Shown: positions 1-12,149 of the stretch, in pieces
Layout: the number at the start of each line of letters is the position of its first letter
Position numbering within the stretch: the first letter of the stretch is position 1
Assembly: GCA_949318235.1 (NCBI GenBank)
Contig: OX439133.1
Coordinates: 14,565,650-14,629,649, forward strand
Direction of reading: 5' to 3'
Source of the DNA: Ecdyonurus torrentis
Lineage: Eukaryota; Arthropoda; Insecta; Ephemeroptera; Heptageniidae
DNA: 64,000 nt
Notes under the pieces: model-generated
What the model saw: only the letters and a program-made list of their open reading frames with translations
What the model was told of the DNA's origin: nothing
The model's database searches: none
Made by a program: the position numbers and the translations under genes

Positions 1-444
1 ACTGCTTTATATATACAAAAGTATATTATTAAAAAAAATATTTAACAAATAAATGCTTTGCTTTCCTTATTTGATATGAACTATAAATAAAAAGTATCAA
101 AGTATCATAATATAACCAACAGTATAATAAGCAAACACAGGAGTAATTTATTTATAAGCGATTAATATCAGGTGTAGAGCATTTTTTTGTTGTAAAAAGT
201 TTTTAAAAAATCAGCTTAAGTTTGTAATGCCTTTTTTTTTTATTATTTTTTCCTTAAAAAAAAAAAAAAACAAAACAAATCAAACTATTTCACCTCCTGA
301 AATATAAATTAGTATTGACACAGATTTGGATGTATTCTTAACATATATCAGATAAGTTGGTTGTAACTTTTAAATGATATAATTTGTGTAAAGTGAAATA
401 GAGAATGTTAATAGAGTATAGAGGATTAGCCTGAGGCTCTATTC

Positions 445-758
445 TATAGGGTCTATATGCATTCATGTAAAATCGAGGCCATGTTGGATCACTCAATAAC
501 ATGGGCCGCAAAGGAATGTGACTTATTTTGGAAGTTTCAAAATACTTTACATTGCAATAGTTTTTCAGAGCTATGATGTTGTTAGTAGTTTGAATTATAG
601 TATCTCAAGTATGTTGGAAAAATAACAATAAAAAAAAATTAACTGATTTCCCAAAGAAAATAGTTAAAAAAGAAGTTTGTTCTATGCTAAGCAATTTTAT
701 TTATCTCTCCAGTATGGCGTCCCCAAGCGTATTAAATATGATGTAATGCAGACACCCA
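445..758. mobile_element. MITE family F6 (TATAGGG...CACCC ends)
   Basis: About 315 bp with tatagggt at one end and gacaccc at the other. Shared internal words with the copies at 52628, 58322 and 63467: catgttggatcactcaataac, tatctcaagtatg, ttcccaaagaaaata. The short frame at 677-865 lies in it and is not a gene. Confidence 0.7.
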
Positions 759-775
759 GAATTGTAGAAGCTAAT

Positions 776-1950
776 GATGAAAATCTAGCTTCAATCCTAG
801 CTGTGGTATCAAAATTGAAATATGAAAAAAAAAAAAAAAAAAAAAAAAAAAGTACACACTTTTAATTAGCAATTAGTGTTGTATACTTGCTGCCGTATTA
901 TATTAAAGGGAAATAAAGTCGTTCTGATTAATATAAAAATTAATTATCCTTTTTGATTATATAAATATAAAATAAAAAGTACACAAAAAATAAGTGAAGC
1001 ATAATATAATACTGTATTTAAGTATAAAGCATTAGATTCAATACATGACGACATCAGTCCTTATATTATTCAATCAACCTAAAAAACAGTGCTAAAATAT
1101 GCAAATCAGATGATGAGATAAATCAACAAAAAAATTAACATCTGGCTTATTTTTTGTTGTTTTTGTTGTTTTATGTTCATCTGTGAATTTTTTTGATCCA
1201 TTTAAGATGCAAAATCACTTTTATAAATAATGCACATTTTCACAAAATCTATTTTGCACTTGTGCACAAAAACGCGTTTTTCGTGTTTTCTAATTATCGC
1301 ACTGGAAAATAAACATATTTGTAATCAGCATAAAATTTGCTTTCAGAAAACAATTTCCATGTTCAAAAATTATGAAGTTATGGCAACGCCCCTTTTTAAT
1401 TAATAATTAATTTCACAAAAACGATGCGTCGCATCAAAATCTTGTAAGAACAACAAAATACGTAGATTTATATTTTACACCATGTGTAACCTTTTCAGAT
1501 CATTTAAAATAATTTTGGCAAATTTACAGCGTTTTAAAAAACTTTGAAATGAGAAATTTTAAATCTAATGTTATTATATATAGTTATAAAGTTTTACTTT
1601 AATATTTAATTTAATAATATTTAATTTAATATTTAATCATATACTGTTTATGTGTAATACATATATTTTTTATTTCGATACATCAAAATTGTTTACCGTC
1701 ACATACACTCAAATCATATCGTAACGAGATAAATATTTGCATATATAAAGTAAGTAGTTTCTCGTATTTGTGTATAGGAAAAATTTTATAAATGATGAAT
1801 GTGATGAATAAAATAAATAAGGTGGAAAAGAACTAAATTAATAGTATCATATTATAAAATAAATTTCTGTTAATTTGTTTTAATATATCAATATATATTA
1901 CTACGCAGCAGAACTCACTCGAAAATTAAATAAATTTTTAAATCGTTCGC
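776..1950. other. AT-rich, no gene seen
   Basis: Homopolymer A at about 825-850 and otherwise AT-rich text; I see no exon-like stretch, promoter or element end. Confidence 0.6.
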
Positions 1951-1964
1951 ATGTGTACCCGCCA

Positions 1965-2110
1965 GTCATGGAGTATCGGTATCGACTGCGATACGATATC
2001 CGATACTATACCGATACTTTTATCGTATCGGTATCGTATCGGGGTCTTTTTTAAACTTAGTATCGAATATCGGTATCGGTCACCGATACCAGCAAAATAT
2101 CGTCGAATTT
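1965..2110. repeat. Degenerate GTATCG repeat
   Basis: Irregular runs of (g/c)tatcg on both strands, which create overlapping opposing frames. No gene. Confidence 0.7.
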
Positions 2111-3004
2111 CGATCCTTATTTTCGATACTTTGAGACTTTTGCTTTTCATAAAATAAAAGTAATAAATATGTACAAAAAAAAAAAAAAAAAAAAAACTTA
2201 ACTCAAAAAGCAACGTGAACATTCCACAAGTCATTATCTATCTTTCGTACCTGGACAATAAAATTCACTCCTATATATTTGTCATTTTTCTATAACAACA
2301 GGGCAGGGCGACGTGCACCTTTTCTATTTTACATACAATAAAACTAAAAACAACGGTGTTAAAACTTTTTTCTTCTTTTTATGACCAAAAAAAAATAGTG
2401 AGCGACTGTCGCCAAGTTTCTGAGAAATCCGTCGTGTGGTCGTACAGTACTACCCAGGTACCAGAAAGTTTTCCGTGGGAACTCGGCAATGTTTGGGCAA
2501 AGATTGGGAAATGCCGAAACCTTTCCTTGACATTGCCCAAAATTTTATTTGGCACAAAAATTAAAAATATTCAAATTTAGGTTCCTTTCCTAAACCTTGC
2601 CCAAAGTTTTCCCAAGATAGCTTCCCAAAAGTTTTCCTGGTTCTTTCCGGGGTAAGAAAAAAGATTTTATACAATATAATTAAGATATATCAACACAACT
2701 ACATGTTTCTTATCAAATTTTTTTGTTATATTACAAAAATAACGTAATTACATAAACTTTTCCTAAGCCTTTCCCAAACTTGTCCCACTTCCTGAATTGT
2801 TCCCGATGCTTTCCGATAAAATATTTGTGTAAAAATTATTAATTTAATTAAAATGTTACCTTATTTATTAATTATAAATGCTAATTATATAATATATCCT
2901 ATTTTTATATATTTATTGCTTATTTCTTAAAATGGATGCAAACGATCTAAGATAAATTGTAAATAAAAATATAAATTAATGTTTTACAGCTATATTTCTT
3001 AACA

Positions 3005-3076
3005 GCTTCGGTGGCAGAATTGGTTAAAGCGAGTACTTCTAATCTCAGGGTCCTGGGTTCGAATCCCACCGTGGTA
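3005..3076 (+). repeat. tRNA-like sequence (pseudogene or SINE head)
   Basis: Good pol III boxes: box A-like TGGCAGAATTGG (3012-3023) and box B GGTTCGAATCC (3056-3066). The loop cttctaa would give a TCT anticodon. The acceptor stem does not pair (only one of seven positions) and the T-stem has a mismatch, so this is not a working tRNA. Confidence 0.55.
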
Positions 3077-3514
3077 ATTTTTGAAATATACCTTATTCTC
3101 CCGTTTTATTCATGATTCTACGACAGTTAGCAAGCAAGTTATGGATTCATATTTCCACCCCCTCCTCCTCAGTTTTGCACTATAGGCGCGTGCAGATTAT
3201 TACATTTGCATGTAATCTTTAAAATGGAATATATATAACTTAAATATTTGATGGTATTTTCACATGTTTGACGCATATAAACTTTTAATTAACATTCTTC
3301 TTTATACTTCCTGTTATATTATAATTCGCGACCGTCTAGTTGCAAGATCAGTCGGTCTCGGTCACCTACTATATCTTTTAATTTGGAGTATTTTTTTATT
3401 CAACGCGGATAATGAACACAAGCCTAACGTACATATTGATTTTTTTTATATATATTATATTGATATAATGATATAACTAATATAGACTGTAAGACTGATA
3501 TAAAAATACCTATT

Positions 3515-3518
<4 letters not shown>

Positions 3519-3554
<36 letters not shown>
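3519..3554. repeat. (AT)n microsatellite
   Basis: Plain dinucleotide tract in AT-rich DNA. Similar tracts are at 7119-7162, 24034-24060, 46503-46552 and 63236-63264. Confidence 0.9.
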
Positions 3555-3558
<4 letters not shown>

Positions 3559-3852
3559 TTTAATTCCATTTTTCTCGTGATGTTGCAGTTTTTAAATAAA
3601 ACGGAAAAAATTTAAAAAAAAAAAAAGTACATGTGAACGAACGTGAACGTGTTCCATCGTCTTAATCTTTGATGCGCGCCACAAACGCTCAATTTCATAT
3701 TCAATCTGATATTTCAGATTATTTTTTAAAACACAAATAAATTATTTTAGTAGTAAATTTTGACGTAAAAGACATATAAGTATGCATTTAAAATTGGTTT
3801 GAAATATTTTTCAGCTGATTTAATTAAATCAGGTCCCCGCTCTCCATATATA

Positions 3853-5042
3853 CAGGGTGTTTTTTTAAAAGCGCGCATTTTAAAACGCAAAATAAAATAT
3901 GAAGAAATAAAATAAAATAAACTTTTTATATATCATTTTGTAGCCTAGGATTAGAAATTTTTAAAACTGTTCTTAGAAATAAAATTGACTGAACGGTTTT
4001 TTTGCACCGAGCGTCAACGTAAAAATGTGATTTTTTTTTCAAACCGTCTTTTTTTCTGCAAAAGTGATCAGAAATTTGCTTTTTTAACTATCCTTTATTG
4101 ACAATTAATGGAGACTGTTGGCATAAATAAGATACCTATAGCACTCTAAACATGTTCTGTGATAAAAATGAAAGGATGGGGCTACATTGGTTTCAGGGTT
4201 AAGGCGATAACATTTGCGTTAAACATTGCTAAATTTGAGTTAAAAATTTCTCTTCAATCAATCAATCAATTTTTTTCTTACTTATTTTGTCTGAATTTTA
4301 ATTTTTATAACATTTTTTTCACTTTAATTTTCTGTCAATTCTTACAATCTGGTTTAATTTGATAAATAAACCCTCAGGCATTTCATTTTAAAGAATGAAA
4401 ATTTTTCATTTGCTTATCTTCCTTTAAAAGTTAGTCCATTTTATGGAAATCCACACATTTCATTTGGTATTTGCTGAATCCATTAATCCTTTGCATCTTG
4501 AATTTATTGAAGCCTTCATACTGATTTTTTTTTAAATAATTAAACCAAACATTACTTAGATTTGAAAGAAAACTATGAGTGCAAAGTGCAAAGCCATTAG
4601 AGTGAAACTAAAAATTTCGTTAAATCATTAAAAAGAAGTCTGGAATTAGAGAAAATGTTGGCAAATTTAGCAATGTTTAACGCAAATGTTTGCACCTTAA
4701 CCCTGATACCAATGTAGCCCCATCCTTTTATTTTTATCACAGAACATGTTTAGAGTGCTATAGGTATCTTATTTATGCCAACAGTCTCCATTAATTGTCA
4801 ATAAAGGATAGTTAAAAAAGCAAATTTCTGATCATTTTTGCAGAAAAAAAGACGGTTTGAAAAAAAAAATCACATTTTTACGTTGACGCTCGGTGCAAGA
4901 AAACCGTTCAGTCAATTTTATTTCTAAGAACAGTTTTAAAAATGTCTAATCCTAGGCTACAAAATGATATATTAAAAGTTTATTTTATTTCTTCATATTT
5001 TATTTTGCGTTTTAACATGCGCGCTTTTAAAAAAACACCCTG
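3853..5042. mobile_element. Long-TIR element, CAGGGTGT ends, TA flanks
   Basis: Begins CAGGGTGTTTTTTTAAAAGC and ends with the inverse, flanked by TA on both sides. Arms are inverted for roughly 400-450 bp each, including gcaccgagcgtcaacgt. No transposase. A second copy is at 46554-47764. Ends and TA flank suggest a Tc1/mariner-type non-autonomous element. Confidence 0.8.
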
Positions 5043-5099
5043 TATATACTACATAGTATAATCAGATTAATCAGTTTTAATACAAGCTCAAATGGAAAC

Positions 5100-6240
5100 C
5101 CTATCTAAAATTAAAAAAAAAAAATTAATCCATGCCCCATATATACCATGTTTGATAATTAAAAATGTGTTAATCGTTCTTATTACTGTCTACTTTTATT
5201 TAAAAGTGTTTTAGTTCAATGGGGAAAAAAGCAGCATAATAAATATGAAAATCATTATGAAATTGATAGCAAAAATATAAAATTCGTAAAATTTGACACA
5301 TCAAATATTTACAAAGGGTATGGACTTTTAATAAAATACAAATATATATTTTTGCATGATCTCCAATGCATGATCAACATCAATTAAAATAATTTTTAGC
5401 CACCAAAATTGCTATAAAAAAATTGTATAGCATCAATTAATTAGATAATTTTTTTAAAGTGTACGTATTTTATAAAAAAAAAAAAAAATGTTTGGCATTA
5501 AATTGTTTTTACCTAATTTTTTATAGGCATAAAATTATACATATAAAATTATATTGATGAATTAAAATTTGAATCCAATCCACGGAAATTATATAGCTAT
5601 ATAATGAAGCTATATGAGAGAAATAAAAATGAAAAAAGAAGATAAACAACAAATAAGAAAGAGAGAAAAATATATAATTAACTGATTTTTTTGTCATTTT
5701 ATAAAGTTACTGATATAAAAAAAAATAATAAACAATAATTAATAATCTTAATGTTTATTAAGTAACAAAATGTACATCAACTTTTTTACTATGGAATTTC
5801 AAAACTTTTGGTATAAGCTAAAAAAGTTTGGAGTTGGCGCACTTGCAAATTTTCTTTGTACAACTTAAACTTTTAATTTACTCGATTATGCCATCTTTAT
5901 CCACTACGATGCACTTAAGTGCATTTTATTGCACTGCGCTATCTATGAGTATTAGATAAAACTAGGTGGGGATGATTCTGCTTCTGCTAGCGCTTGGGAT
6001 CTTACTGCTTGGAAGAAGATGTAGATGCTTCTGTAGAGGACGTTGTTACATCATCTCTACTTGAGATATATACTAATTCAACGTATTAACAACATCGATG
6101 TTTGCGATTAATCGAAATCGAGCCATGAGCCAATAGATGCTCAAGCACTCAATGTCAATAGGAGGTGGGGTAATGTTAACTAAATGGAGAGTTTTTTAGG
6201 TGCTCTCTCTTATTGGTCGCATCCTTAGGTGGCGTAGACT
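5100..6240. other. AT-rich, nothing supported
   Basis: No frame, splice pair or repeat I can support between the two transposable elements. Confidence 0.5.
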
Positions 6241-6266
6241 GTACATATGTATATATATATATATAT

Positions 6267-7115
6267 CAGGGGCGGATCCAGGAATTTCGATTGGGGCGGG
6301 CGATCTCACAGGGAAATAGCCGTGAAGGACGGGGGGGGGGGGATAGCGCGCCGCAGGCGAAAAATTTTATTCATCCACGCCCCTTTTTGGAAAAAAATGC
6401 GAAAACAGTATCCTTATAAAAAAATATTCTAAAATTGTAAAAAAAAATATTTGGTAGATTTTTCCCTGTTTTTCATTTTTTTTTATCCTAAAAAAAAAAA
6501 AAAAAAAATCAAAAGTTAGACAAAATAATTTCTGAAATATTTTCTATTTGCTGATCTCTTTGCAAAAGCAATTAATGTTTTTTGATTAAAAAAAATAACA
6601 AAAAAGAATTTACTTGAAAAAAAATGAGCACAATGTAAAAAAATTATTAATAATATTATGTATTAATTTTTTTTTTTAAATCAATCTACTAAAAATTGTT
6701 TTGCACTTTTAAAACTATTAATATTAAAACAAATATAAAACATAACTTATATTTGGATGTAAAAATATTTGAGATAAAAATTATAAAATTGGCCATAACA
6801 AGTATTTTAGTTCTTATCGCGAGCAAAATATTTCATGATATGTCTAACGTAAGTAATAATTGAACTATATCTCTGATATATTACCCTGATCACATGACAA
6901 CTATAGGGGATGTTAGACAAATTATTTTGTGTGTATATTCAGGATTCAAGCGCTTATCCACGAGCCTTAAGGCAGCAATAAAAGTTGCGCCGAAGGCGCA
7001 AATTTTTTTTTTACGAACTAATTTTTTTTCAATTTTGGCTCATTTTTTCAACCCACGTGGGCTGTTTGGGGGGGATGGGGCCGTCGCCCCCCCCCCGCCC
7101 CCCCTGGATCCGCCC

Positions 7116-7118
<3 letters not shown>
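6267..7118. mobile_element. Non-autonomous hAT-like element in an AT microsatellite
   Basis: Ends CAGGGGCGGATCCAGG and CCTGGATCCGCCCCTG are exact inverses, with (AT)n on both sides so the target duplication cannot be delimited. No transposase frame. Confidence 0.75.
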
Positions 7119-7164
<46 letters not shown>

Positions 7165-7199
7165 CTTGGAACGTATTTAAGATTATTATTTCGATATTA

Positions 7200-7650
7200 T
7201 AGCGATTTCATACGTATGTAAAATAAAATGTGATTGTGCTGTATAATTTTTTCTTTCTGTACAATAAATTAAAGGGCTCCAGACCTCAAACAATTGAATC
7301 AAAAACGTAAAATACATGAGATGGGACCACCATTCATACACATATTATATCCTTCAACCCTTCTATAGCCTCACTAACTGGGGTTAAAAAAACTGTAAAG
7401 TAGGCAACTTTAGGACTTCATGACGTCAACAATTCCGGGTCTACAATAGAAATTGTAGCGCAAGTTGCCTACTTTATCATTATTTTTTTACAAATTTTTA
7501 CAATAAACTTTTACTTTACAAGTTTTCTTTGCAGTTTGCGAGAGTAATAAAGGGTTAAGGCACAAAATATGTGTGTTTATAATAATCCTATCAAATGATT
7601 TATAATTTAGAGTAAATTTGTTTTTGAGGCCAGGGGCCCTTTAAGCATTG
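7200..7650. repeat. Dispersed repeat related to 36545-36740
   Basis: Shares aaaactgtaaagtagg, tgacgtca, acaatagaaattgtagc and acaagttttct in the same order with 36545-36740. Ends not resolved. One TGACGTCA site in each. Confidence 0.55.
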
Positions 7651-7907
7651 AGAACACATGATTTTTTTTTGTATTTTTTTTATGTGTCGAAATGAAAGTA
7701 TTTTGTCTATAGCTGCTTAAACACGATGATTGTGGCAATATTTTTTTATCATTTAAATCCAGCTTGCTGTGTTTTTCGCACGCAACTTGTTTGAATGGTT
7801 AAATGTTGTGTATAATATCACAATTCGGGGGTGTAATTCAACGGTGCTAAAATTTCAGGTTGCTGCTGCAATATATTTTTTTAAATGTATACATTACGAT
7901 TATTGTG

Positions 7908-8510
7908 CTAAATTAATCCCAGAATCTCGATTGAGGAATTAAGAAACTATAGATTTCTGTGTCAAAATTACTTTGTTGAATCTCATGGAATACCAAGATT
8001 ACATTCATATAATACAAGAGTAGCACTTACAAATCCATTATTTGTACCAAAAATAATAAATAGATTTAGTGAAAGAACAATAGATTATTTATTGCCTAAG
8101 CTTTGGAATCAGATACCAGGAAATTTAAAAATATTAAATCAAAAAATCAAGTAAAAAAAGATCTTAAAGGTTATTTTTTAAGTTGTTTGGAATAGTAATA
8201 TGTAATTTTAATTTTGTGTAGTATGCATGTTTACGTATGTATATGCATGTGTATGTATATATATGTATATGACATATGTTAATGTATTGCATGACATTTT
8301 ATGCAAAATTCGTTCTTTTCCTTTTTTTTTGTTTTTGTTTTTCTATAGTAAAAACATTTTTGATAATTTTATTTTTATTTTTTTTGTTTTCATCTAAATA
8401 GATGATATAATGTAAAATTTAATGTAATAAATGATTAGAACCAACCGATAAGGCCTAGGCCTTGGTTGGATTTCTGTGTATATGAGTGATAAACGATAAT
8501 AAAAAAAAAA
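7908..8510 (+). mobile_element. 3' end of a CR1/Jockey-like LINE
   Basis: Open frame from about 7908 to 8152 reads IEELRNYRFLCQNYF, then HSYNTRVALTNPLFVP and LLPKLWNQIPGNLK, the standard tail of APE-type LINE ORF2. One frameshift near 8150 separates KKDLKGYFLSCLE. The 3' UTR includes a segment around 8395-8475 that recurs inverted at 43955-44110. A run of A at about 8498-8510 may be the poly(A) tail. 5'-truncated. Confidence 0.7.
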
Positions 8511-9352
8511 TCCTGTACAGCAGGGCCAGCTTGGCCATAAGACGAGGTTTGCGATCGCAGACCGGGCCAACGTCATTGCGGGCCAAGCGGGCCAGAAAAA
8601 AAAGACAATAATTTGAATTTACTCAAAAGTTTGCAGCACAATATAATAGTTTTTCTACTTCTACAGTTTATTTAATTCAGAGACAGAGCAGAGAAATGAA
8701 AACATTTTAGAAAATTAGTATACGTAGTGAAAGTGAAAATCTGCATGATTATGAATCGGATCAGGGCCGGCTTGGCATAAGACGTAAGCCCTTATGAGCC
8801 CAGAGGAGTGTGGTATTAAGGGTAGAGCCTGTGGTCTGGTAAGCCACAGATCATTGGAAGCCCTCTTACTAAAAAGGATTCGTCCTGGCCTACCCCGAAA
8901 GGGATTATGGCGTCATGATATGTATGTATGTGTATGTATTTTTTAATTGTGTTTATTAAAATGCAATTATTATCATTAATTTTTAACTTTTGTTTTATTT
9001 GGATATAAATATGAGTGCTTAAAAAACTTAACATATAATTTGTTTTTTCTATATTTTTTTTTCATTTAAAATGATTTGACAAATAATATACAGTAGAAGT
9101 AAATTTTATATTTCTTTAAATATTGTTATAATAAAAAAATATCTTATTAGATAATAGGAGGAAATAAAACAAAACTTAAAGAGATTATAAATGTAAGTAA
9201 TTCCCAAATATATATTTGAAGGTATTTTAAAAAGTTTAAAAACATTAAAATTTCAAGTTTTTTTTGTTTTTTTATTTTTTTATTTTTGCATAATTAAATT
9301 AATTGATTTCAAAGAGTTAAAAATTGTTCGCTAAAATAATAAAAGTGACTTT

Positions 9353-9958
9353 ATGTTAATTTATAGTTTGTTAGAAATTTTGATTGTGAAACTTTCAGCG
9401 TTTAAACGAAGCATTTACATCGCGCGCCACAGCGCCGCCAGCGCCCCTAGCGGTGATTTCAGTAGTCTTGCAGTTGCTGGGTGTACTTATGAAATTCGCC
9501 CCCTGGGTATTGATGGCATTCACAACTTTTGGTGGAAGTACTTTGAAAGTACTCATAGTGTTCTGGCTAGTCCCTTTCAGAGAGCTGTTGAAGATCCATC
9601 TGTTCTGCCCAAGTTCTTAACGCTTGAGGTCATGTATATGTTGCCGAAGTTAGGAGATATACAAGATCCAAAGAACTACAGGCCTATCACGTGTTTGCCT
9701 ACGTTGTATAAGATATTCACTTTAGTCATTTCGGCTGTGATATATTGGCACCTTTTAGCAAATGGCCTGCTTGCGGAGAAGCAGAATGGTTGCAGGAAAG
9801 GAACTAGGGGTTGCAATGGGTTGTTGGTGATAGACACTGTTATTTCGCAGCAAGCGCGGAAGAGGCAACGTAATATATCTTTTGGGTGGGTTGTCTACAA
9901 GAAGGCGTTTGACTCAGTGCCGCACTCGTGGCTGTTGCAAGTTCTTAGGTTATATTAG
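9353..9958 (+). pseudogene. LINE reverse transcriptase, N-terminal half
   Basis: 201-codon open stretch holding RT blocks 1 to 4, with NYRPITCLPT and YKKAFDSVPHSW. The first roughly 45 residues do not resemble RT and may be host or 5' sequence. It ends at TAG; homologous reading continues as IDPWLIRLLTHCMSTW past that stop. The aspartate of block A is present in VVYKKAFDS only as the later D, so catalysis is doubtful even ignoring the stops. Confidence 0.8.
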
Positions 9959-10166
9959 ATCGACCCTTGGCTCATCAGGTTGCTTACTCATTGCATGAGC
10001 ACTTGGAGGACTTCTCTTCATGTGGGGAGGGGTGCAAACAGTGTTACAACCGAGGAGTTTCCAGGGGGATAGTCTGAGCCCGCTCTGGTTCAGTATAACA
10101 CTTAATCCGTTGAGCAAATTGCTTAGTGGCTTTAGGTTAGGCTATATGGTTTAGAAAAATCCCCGA

Positions 10167-10367
10167 ATGATGATCTCGCATCTTTTCTACATGGATGACC
10201 TGAAGATGTATGCATCGAACCCTGCTATGTTGCAGAGTATGTTTAAGCTTGTAAAGAGTTTCAGTGATGCCATCTGTATGGAATTTAGTCTGGACAAATG
10301 TGCTGTGGTGCAAAGAAGGGTGAGGTCCAAGAGCTTAAGGGGGGTCTTTAGCTCATGGGGGGTATGA
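10167..10367 (+). pseudogene. LINE reverse transcriptase, YMDD block
   Basis: Open fragment with HLFYMDDLKMYASNPAML, the RT block C active site, and a thumb-like continuation to FSLDKCAVVQ. In a different frame from the upstream RT piece, showing frame loss between 9958 and 10167. Confidence 0.8.
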
Positions 10368-10597
10368 GTATTCAAGACTTAGGCGTTGAAGATAGTTATA
10401 AGTACTTAGGACTTCAGCAGCTTCTAGGTATTGGTTATGTGGAGGTGAGGAACCAAGTTGAGAAAAAAGGACTATCCAGAGTGTTGAAGATCTGTTGATC
10501 CATGTAGAGCTCAAGGAACAAGATAACGGCTTTCAACTCTTGGGCGGTTCCAGTTGCAACGTATACGTTTGGAGTTATCAAGTGATCTGACACGTCC

Positions 10598-11332
10598 TTG
10601 CAAGCATTTGACAGGAAGATACGCACAACGCTCACCAGGCACAGAATTCATCACCCTCGCAGTCACATCGAGAGGCTTTATTTGTCTCGATGTTCAGGTG
10701 GGAGGGTACTGCTGAGTGTGGAGGTGATGTGTCGATCTAAAGAGAAGAAGTTGTCACAGTATTTTGTGTCACGTGAGAGTGAGATGCATAGAGCTGTCTG
10801 CGAGCAAAATCGTGGGTACACGCCGCTTCAGTTGCAAGAAGAGAATGTGGAGTACAACATCAAGATGCCTGCTGAGAGAATGAAAGTGTGGAGATTCAAG
10901 CTTCTTAATGGGAGGTTTGATGCTGCTTTAACAAGTGAGCACATCGACGTTAAGTCCTCGACGGAGTGGATCAAAACGGCTGGTCTCTTAGCAGAGACTG
11001 AGGGGTTCTTGATTGCCATTCAGGACCAGGTGGTGCGCACAAAGAATTATAAGCGGTATATTCTCAAAGCTAGAATCGATGATCTTTGCCGTCTCTGCAA
11101 GACTACGAGTGAGTCTATCCAGCACATCACAGGTGAATGCCCTGAACTTTCGCCCAAAGAATACTTGGAGCGGCACAATGCAGTGGCTAAAGTGTTGCAT
11201 GAAGCGCTGGCCAAGAGACTCGGTCTGGTGAAAAGGAGCTTCCATATTACAACTGCAAGCCCGAGCAAGTGCTGCGTAACCGGGACGCTATGCTATTGTG
11301 GGACTCCGTTATTACTACAGACAGAGCAGTAG
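10598..11332 (+). pseudogene. LINE C-terminal region with CCHC zinc knuckle
   Basis: 244-codon open stretch. Cysteines at about 11087 and 11096, then His and Cys (CX2CX8HX4C), followed by CPELSPKEYLERHNAVAK, a combination seen in LINEs with a C-terminal restriction-like endonuclease. The endonuclease start (RNRDAMLLWDS, RPDLVLFDRQ) continues in another frame at about 11276-11370. Confidence 0.75.
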
Positions 11333-11359
11333 TGGCAAACAGGCCAGATTTAGTTCTTT

Positions 11360-11617
11360 TTGACAGACAATCATGTAGTTGCTACAGTTGCTGAGAAGAA
11401 GAGGAAGTATCAGCCGCTTTCCATTGAGTTAAAGGATATGTATCGGCTGAGAAGTGTTGAAATTGTCCCTGTTGTGGTTTCTGTGAATGGTCTGGTTAGC
11501 AAAGATTGGTTAAAAGCAAGAGAAAAGTTAAACCTCGAGCACAGGAATTTACGTGTCATGCAGAAAGCTGCAGTTCTTGGCACAGCTTACATCGTACGCA
11601 AAGTGCTTAGTTTTTGA
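11360..11617 (+). pseudogene. LINE endonuclease C-terminal fragment
   Basis: 85 codons: EKKRKYQPLSIELKDMYRL, then EIVPVVVSVNGLVSK and LRVMQKAAVLGTAYIVRKVL. This is the usual tail after the endonuclease core. The element's 3' end is probably the (ATA)n tract at about 11731-11750. Confidence 0.7.
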
Positions 11618-12149
11618 CCCCTCTGTATACCATCTGAAGTTTCTGACATAATTTGTACTGTATTGTACTCACCTTCACCTTAAATCAAGTAGGATTCCGG
11701 TGTTACACAAGAAGAAAGAAAAGAACTCATTATAATAATAATAATAATATAATATGCAAAAGTCGGTACTATTTTTTAAATAACTTTTAAAAATATAAAT
11801 GACCATTTGATTTTCTTTAATATTGTTCAAGGTCAAAGTTTTCACAGCACTTATTGTTCTCCACTATATGTTACATAATAACGCAATTTTTATATTTTTA
11901 TCTTAATATTTTTTGTGCTACAGTGCTTCAAAGTTAGGTATTATGTGGAACTTGCAAAATTTCAATTTGAATTTTTGGCGGGAAAACCCCGATTTTGAAA
12001 ATTTTGACTTTCGGCAAAAAAGTACCTTGGATAGGATAGGTCTATTACATATATCAAAATGAAAAACATCCGAGTATACGTATCTCATGCCTCATTATTA
12101 TAGCGTGGAATTAGCGATACATTAAAATTAGGTTATAATGTGATCTATA

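Larger units (their letters stand above)
9353..11617 (+). mobile_element. Degenerate LINE: reverse transcriptase, CCHC knuckle, restriction-like endonuclease
   Basis: Remnant of a single-ORF non-LTR retrotransposon, broken by frameshifts and stops. RT motifs: GIDGIHNFW, PKNYRPITCLPTLYKI and KKAFDSVPHSW (9353-9958), then FYMDDLKMYASNP with the catalytic YMDD at 10188-10199. The C-terminal part (10598-11332) has a CX2CX8HX4C knuckle, CRLC...H....C, followed by a PELSPKEYLERHN-like segment. In a further frame RPDLVLFD leads to EKKRKYQPLSIELKDMY and VIVPVVVS-type text (11360-11617), resembling the end of a PD-(D/E)XK endonuclease. The expected DIA-type catalytic segment between them appears deleted. 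This order suits R2/NeSL-type LINEs; the exact clade is uncertain. No 5' end recognised. Confidence 0.85.

Noticed and set aside
3005..3076. Working tRNA-Arg (TCT) gene
   Set aside because: Pol III boxes are good but the acceptor stem does not pair.
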